Source of the DNA: Pseudomonadota bacterium
Lineage (GTDB): Bacteria > Desulfobacterota > Desulfobacteria > Desulfobacterales > RPRI01
Reading direction: 5' to 3'
DNA length: 55,263 nt
Assembly: GCA_018901125.1 (NCBI GenBank)
Contig: JAHIFE010000052.1
Location: 1-55,263 of the forward strand
Every line of letters begins with the position of its first letter. The stretch's first letter is position 1. The position numbers and the translations under genes were made by a program. Under the pieces are notes generated by a model. It was not told the DNA's origin. It saw nothing but the letters and a program-made list of their open reading frames with translations, and searched no databases. Shown piece after piece: positions 51,636-55,263 of the stretch.

Positions 51636-52631
51636 TTATAAACTGATTATCATTTCAGGGTTCAGAAGGCGGTAGTCCATATTGCCCACCCCTGCAGCAT
51701 ATGCTTTTTCTATGTATGCAAGCTCTTGTGCTCTTGTGCCTAAAAGTGTTGCGCCAAAAGCATCAACAGCAACCTGGTCGGTTCCAGCTATCATAACATT
51801 TGTCTGTTTTAAATCGGAAAGAGACCCGCCGGTAGGACCGTTTGACATCATGGTTGTCGTTCCATCAAGTATCACAAGCGTTGGCTTAACCATTATCGCC
51901 AGCTCTTTTATTATGTTATTTATATCCTGGTGAAAAATATTTCTTCTTCCGCCGAGAAGTCCATACCAGTTTTTCATGGTCATTGATGCACCGCTTCTGT
52001 GATGATCTTTTAAAGGAGCAATGCCTATAAGCTTATCGGCATTTATGAGCGGTTTATACAAAACAGGCCAGTCTTTTATAAGATTCCCGCCTTCAATTGA
52101 TATTTGAGTAAAAAGGCTCTCATCCGGAAGTATTATTTTTGCTCCACAACTTTTTGCAGCACTTTCTATTCCGGTAAGAGAAAAGCATGACATGGGGTCA
52201 TTAATCGGGTTATCAGTCACAACAACTGATAACGCCCCTGCCGAATAACATAATCTGATAACTTCTTTAAGAAGCTCAGGGTTCGTAGTTGCAGAAATAA
52301 CGGGCGGAGATGCAAAAGCGGCATTTACTTTTAAAAGCACCCTGTCACCTTTTTTTATAAAGGTTTCGATACCGCCCATCGCTTTTAATGCAAGATTAAT
52401 CGTTTTAACTCTGTCATCTCCCTTTACAATCGCCATTTTACCGGCTTTATCTTTAATGGAAAAATCGGGAAGAGCTGTTATCGATTCTGTTTTTACAGAT
52501 GAAACCGAATCGTTGCGGTTATAAAAAAAACCTCCGACAAAACCGGATGAAAGAATCAAAAGTCCTGCTTTAGAGGATCTGATAATAAATTCTCTTCTGC
52601 TCGTTTCTTTATCTATGTTTTTATCGGACAT
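51636..52631 (-). CDS. Tat-exported DUF362 domain protein
   Basis: A 331-residue protein with a twin-arginine signal (TSRREFIIRSSKAGLLIL) for folded export, then a DUF362 domain (VLLKVNAAFASPPVISATTN, LKDHHRSGASMTMKNWYGLL, VAVDAFGATLLGTRAQELAY). DUF362 proteins often carry iron-sulfur clusters, but no ferredoxin CxxCxxC motif is present here, so a cofactor is uncertain. It overlaps the DUF6599 gene by 11 bases; the two are often paired and probably act together outside the membrane. Confidence 0.87.
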   Translation of the reverse strand: MSDKNIDKETSRREFIIRSSKAGLLILSSGFVGGFFYNRNDSVSSVKTESITALPDFSIKDKAGKMAIVKGDDRVKTINLALKAMGGIETFIKKGDRVLLKVNAAFASPPVISATTNPELLKEVIRLCYSAGALSVVVTDNPINDPMSCFSLTGIESAAKSCGAKIILPDESLFTQISIEGGNLIKDWPVLYKPLINADKLIGIAPLKDHHRSGASMTMKNWYGLLGGRRNIFHQDINNIIKELAIMVKPTLVILDGTTTMMSNGPTGGSLSDLKQTNVMIAGTDQVAVDAFGATLLGTRAQELAYIEKAYAAGVGNMDYRLLNPEMIISL

Positions 52632-53637
52632 GAGAATTTTTCTCCAAATTATTATTTAAAACAAAAGCAAGCTCTTTTGCATCCTTTAGATCATTTGCCG
52701 AATGCATCCCGGCAAGAAAAGAGCCATTTGTAAAGATAATCTCATACTCATCCATAATTTCAATTATTACAAAATCTTCTAATTTCATATCCGATTTTAA
52801 GGTTTTGCCGCCCAGAGAAACAAGGAATCCCGAATAACTTTTTGATAGATCTTTTGCCTCTGCCGGATTTTTTCGGTTTGAAATAAATACTTTTATTTTC
52901 CCGTTTCTTGTTTTGTAATCTGCCGTAAAAACCATGTTTAGCCGATCAAAGCCGAAAGCATTTGATGTTAAAAGCGAAATACTTTTTGTATCAAGATTAT
53001 CTGCCGGAAAACTATTAATTTCAGGAATGGCTTCTTCTCTGGTGCCGGTTTTTTTTATAAATTCCCTGGAAAAAACAGTCATCGAATCCATAAGAAAAAC
53101 TGATGACTTTGAAGCTACAATCTCAACATAATAATTATTCCATACAAAAAATAGAGCATTTTCAGTTTTGTATGAAAACCTGCTTAAATCAAGATCTAAA
53201 GAGTTTTCTCTTCTTTGCATGCTGTAAACAGCAAAGGAATTCAGTACATTTCCCATATCATAAATAAATATTTCAAGCCATAAATCAGGATCATCCTCTT
53301 TTTTATATCTTTGGCAGGTCAAACTTTTAAATCCGGCAGAAAAATAAAGCTCGGCTTTGCCGTCAATTTTTTCCGAAAGAGTCTCAGTGTCAAAGGTTTC
53401 AGGAGGGGATAACTGCTCCATATTTTTAAAAGACAAAAGGCTTTCCGTCTTATTTTCGGATGAAAGCAGGCCGGAAGTTCCTGATATGGTCATATCGGAT
53501 GTGAAAGTGGGTGGGTTGTAATGAAACTGCTTGAAAAATATCAGGGTTCCTATTAACGCAAGAAGCAGCAGAACAGCTACACCCAAACGAGTCTCAATGG
53601 GTCCGGGATGGGCTGATTTTTTGACAGGAGATTTCAT
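52621..53637 (-). CDS. DUF6599 membrane-anchored protein
   Basis: A 338-residue protein with one N-terminal membrane segment (GVAVLLLLALIGTLIFFKQF) and a large external domain: YFSAGFKSLTCQRYKKEDDP, FIYDMGNVLNSFAVYSMQRR and NNYYVEIVAS. These are features of the DUF6599 family, of unknown function. GGGAGG is eight bases before the ATG. It precedes and overlaps the DUF362 gene. Confidence 0.85.
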   Translation of the reverse strand: MKSPVKKSAHPGPIETRLGVAVLLLLALIGTLIFFKQFHYNPPTFTSDMTISGTSGLLSSENKTESLLSFKNMEQLSPPETFDTETLSEKIDGKAELYFSAGFKSLTCQRYKKEDDPDLWLEIFIYDMGNVLNSFAVYSMQRRENSLDLDLSRFSYKTENALFFVWNNYYVEIVASKSSVFLMDSMTVFSREFIKKTGTREEAIPEINSFPADNLDTKSISLLTSNAFGFDRLNMVFTADYKTRNGKIKVFISNRKNPAEAKDLSKSYSGFLVSLGGKTLKSDMKLEDFVIIEIMDEYEIIFTNGSFLAGMHSANDLKDAKELAFVLNNNLEKNSHVR

Positions 53638-53737
53638 TATTATTCCTCCCGATTATCAGAAAGTAAAAAAAACGAAAACCAGCGTATGGTTTATCCCTGT
53701 ATAATATCCGAAATGTTTAATGCAATCAACGCTATTT

Positions 53738-53853
53738 ATACCAAGTCATTAAAATCCTATCTGCGTCGGCTTCGCCGCTTCTTTCATAGGCGTATTATGC
53801 CTGCGGAAAAACCTCCTTGACGCGTTGCTATCTTTTTGAATGAAACTTGGTAT
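53738..53853. repeat. MITE-like element of a second family
   Basis: A 116-bp non-coding stretch between DUF6599 and dnaK. Its ends, ATACCAAGTCATT and AATGAAACTTGGTAT, are inverted repeats with a 2-base insertion. Inside are smaller hairpins, CGGC-TTC-GCCG and AGGC-N7-GCCT. If TA is the target duplication (53739-53740 and 53851-53852) the layout fits IS630/Tc1-type MITEs. No second copy is seen in the window. Confidence 0.65.
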
Positions 53854-53882
53854 CAGATAATAGCCGTGGTAAGTATTAAAAC

Positions 53883-53926
53883 AATAATCCCGCTGCAAGC
53901 TGCAATAAGCGTACCGCGGGATTATT
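53883..53926 (-). terminator. Terminator of dnaK
   Basis: An 11-bp inverted repeat, AATAATCCCGC (53883-53893) and GCGGGATTATT (53916-53926), lies 24 bases beyond the dnaK stop; on the minus strand it is followed by a short TTTT run. It suits an intrinsic terminator of moderate strength. Confidence 0.65.
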
Positions 53927-53950
53927 ATTAGTATCAAGTTTAAGGAAAAA

Positions 53951-55263
53951 TTATTTCTTGTCGTCTTTTACTTCTTCAAAGTCGGCATCAACAACATCTT
54001 CATCACCTTTTGCTTGTCCCTCATGCGAAGCGCCATGCCCTGCCTGCTCTCCGCCGGCCTCATCTTGCTGCGCAGAAGCCTGTTTATACATGGCTTCTGC
54101 AAGCTTATGGGATGCCTGGGTCAATACTTCGGTCATTTTATTTATTTCGGAAATATCTTCTCCCTCCATAGCTTTTTTGAGGTGGCCTATGGCATCGTCC
54201 ACACTGCTTCTTGTTGATGCATCAACCTTTTCTCCCAGATCCTTTATCGATTTTTCGGTTGAATAAATCAGTGCGTCTCCGGTGTTTCTGGCTTCAACAA
54301 GCTCTCTTTTCTTTTTATCTTCTTCCACATGAAGTTCAGCATCCTTGATAAGCTTGTCTATCTCTTCCTTTGACAATCCGCTTGAAGCAGTTATCTGAAT
54401 AGACTGTTCTTTGCTTGTAGCCATGTCCTTTGCCGAAACATTTACTATTCCGTTTGCATCTATATCGAATGTAACTTCAATCTGCGGTACACCTCTTGGA
54501 GCTGGTGGTATTCCTACAAGCTCAAAACGCCCTAAAGTTTTGTTGCCGGCGGCCATTTCTCTTTCTCCCTGCAGAACATGGATAGAAACTGCAGGCTGAC
54601 TATCGGCGGCTGTTGAAAATGTCTGGCTTTTTTTCGTGGGAATCGTTGTGTTCTTTTCAATAAGCCTGGTCATAACACCGCCCAAGGTCTCGATACCCAG
54701 AGATAATGGCGTTACATCCAGAAGAAGAACATCTTTCACATCCCCTTTGAGAACTCCGCCCTGTATGGCAGCTCCTATTGCAACAACCTCATCGGGATTA
54801 ACACCCCTGTGAGGCTCCCTCCCGAACAATTTCTTTACGCGCTCCTGAACAGATGGCATACGGGTCATGCCACCAACCAGAATAACCTCATCGATTTGAT
54901 TGGTTGTAAGCCCAGCATCCTTCATGGCAACCCGGCAGGGCTCTTCCAATTTATCAAGAAGATCTGCAACAAGACTTTCCAGTTTAGCCCTTGTCATTTT
55001 AAGGTTCAGATGTTTGGGCCCGCTCGCATCGGCTGTTATAAAGGGAAGATTCACAGCGGTTTCCATAGATGTTGAAAGCTCCATCTTTGCTTTTTCAGCA
55101 GCCTCTTGAAGTCGTTGCAATGCCATCTTGTCACTTCTTATATCAATGCCGGATTCTCTTCTGAATTCAGAGGCAAAATAATCTATAAGCCTTAAATCAA
55201 AATCTTCACCGCCAAGATGAGTGTCTCCGTTTGTGGCTTTCACTTCAAAAACACCATCCCCAA
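53951..55263 (-). CDS. dnaK: Chaperone DnaK (Hsp70), C-terminal part, cut by window end
   Basis: About the last 437 codons of DnaK. The frame is open to the window edge, reading [20 protein letters not shown], so the N-terminal ATPase part lies outside. The visible part has [20 protein letters not shown], the [20 protein letters not shown] linker, the substrate-binding domain and the helical lid, with a tail ending [12 protein letters not shown]. It folds proteins with DnaJ and GrpE in the cytosol. A Met in [10 protein letters not shown] is not the true start. Confidence 0.97.
   Translation of the reverse strand, partial: GDGVFEVKATNGDTHLGGEDFDLRLIDYFASEFRRESGIDIRSDKMALQRLQEAAEKAKMELSTSMETAVNLPFITADASGPKHLNLKMTRAKLESLVADLLDKLEEPCRVAMKDAGLTTNQIDEVILVGGMTRMPSVQERVKKLFGREPHRGVNPDEVVAIGAAIQGGVLKGDVKDVLLLDVTPLSLGIETLGGVMTRLIEKNTTIPTKKSQTFSTAADSQPAVSIHVLQGEREMAAGNKTLGRFELVGIPPAPRGVPQIEVTFDIDANGIVNVSAKDMATSKEQSIQITASSGLSKEEIDKLIKDAELHVEEDKKKRELVEARNTGDALIYSTEKSIKDLGEKVDASTRSSVDDAIGHLKKAMEGEDISEINKMTEVLTQASHKLAEAMYKQASAQQDEAGGEQAGHGASHEGQAKGDEDVVDADFEEVKDDKK

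Overview
The window looks like chromosomal DNA of a moderately AT-rich sulfate-reducing bacterium of the Desulfobacterota, most likely the Desulfobacterales. The strongest evidence is a complete tmc redox cluster (tetraheme cytochrome c3, HdrD-like Fe-S protein, membrane cytochrome b-like subunit, beta-propeller TmcD). Supporting signs are membrane subunits of a Hyf-type complex, a SulP permease with a sensory cluster, a PEP-CTERM exported protein and several families of small interspersed repeats. This assignment is inferred from gene content; no 16S gene is present.

Layout. 1-3.6 kb (minus): hyfC-like and hyfB-like membrane genes led by a small HTH regulator, with a promoter overlapped by a perfect palindrome. 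3.7-5.1 kb (minus): a hexapeptide-repeat protein. 5.4-11.6 kb (plus): SulP-STAS permease, then a (cytidylate-kinase-like)-BON-receiver fusion, a dCACHE-type histidine kinase, a lone receiver and a kinase without a visible ATPase core, which reads as one signalling cluster. 11.7-18.7 kb (plus): DUF475/TerC-like protein, alpha/beta hydrolase, lipid-kinase-like protein, a DUF2157/GDYXXLXY pair and a DEAD-box helicase. 19.0-22.1 kb (minus): Cu(I) P-type ATPase and a Fur-family regulator. 22.3-25.9 kb (plus): lepA, leuC, leuD. A 17-bp perfect-stem terminator then separates a minus-strand PEP-CTERM gene.

27.3-34.1 kb (minus) is a tightly packed seven-gene operon: spermidine-synthase/MFS-like protein, ABC ATPase, permease, NMT1-like binding lipoprotein, a protein with two complete WaaP/Kdo-kinase-like domains, a GNAT acetyltransferase and a DUF2156 acyl/aminoacyl-transferase-like protein. 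I do not recognise this combination as a described system; it is the best candidate here for an uncharacterised envelope or small-molecule pathway. 34.2-38.0 kb (minus) is tmcDCBA.

38.0-48.8 kb is accessory DNA. It holds a decayed membrane-protein gene split by a MITE with a 4-bp target duplication (a second copy of the MITE, also with a 4-bp duplication, lies at 18.8 kb), two YbjQ-like genes and an M48 protease whose tail is encoded by a dispersed repeat, a BrnT/BrnA toxin-antitoxin pair with a near-leaderless palindromic promoter, a Cdd1-like protein, and a type I restriction-modification locus (hsdM, a Bro-N/DinD-like gene, hsdS, hsdR). A REP-associated tyrosine transposase (RAYT) sits between hsdS and hsdR, with an inverted pair of GTAG-hairpin REP elements inside its own coding sequence, next to a second broken RAYT remnant carrying the same REP and a 12-bp tandem array.

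49.2-55.3 kb (minus) returns to housekeeping genes: fusA, a small helical protein, a Tat-exported DUF362 protein with a DUF6599 protein, and the C-terminal two thirds of dnaK running off the end of the window.
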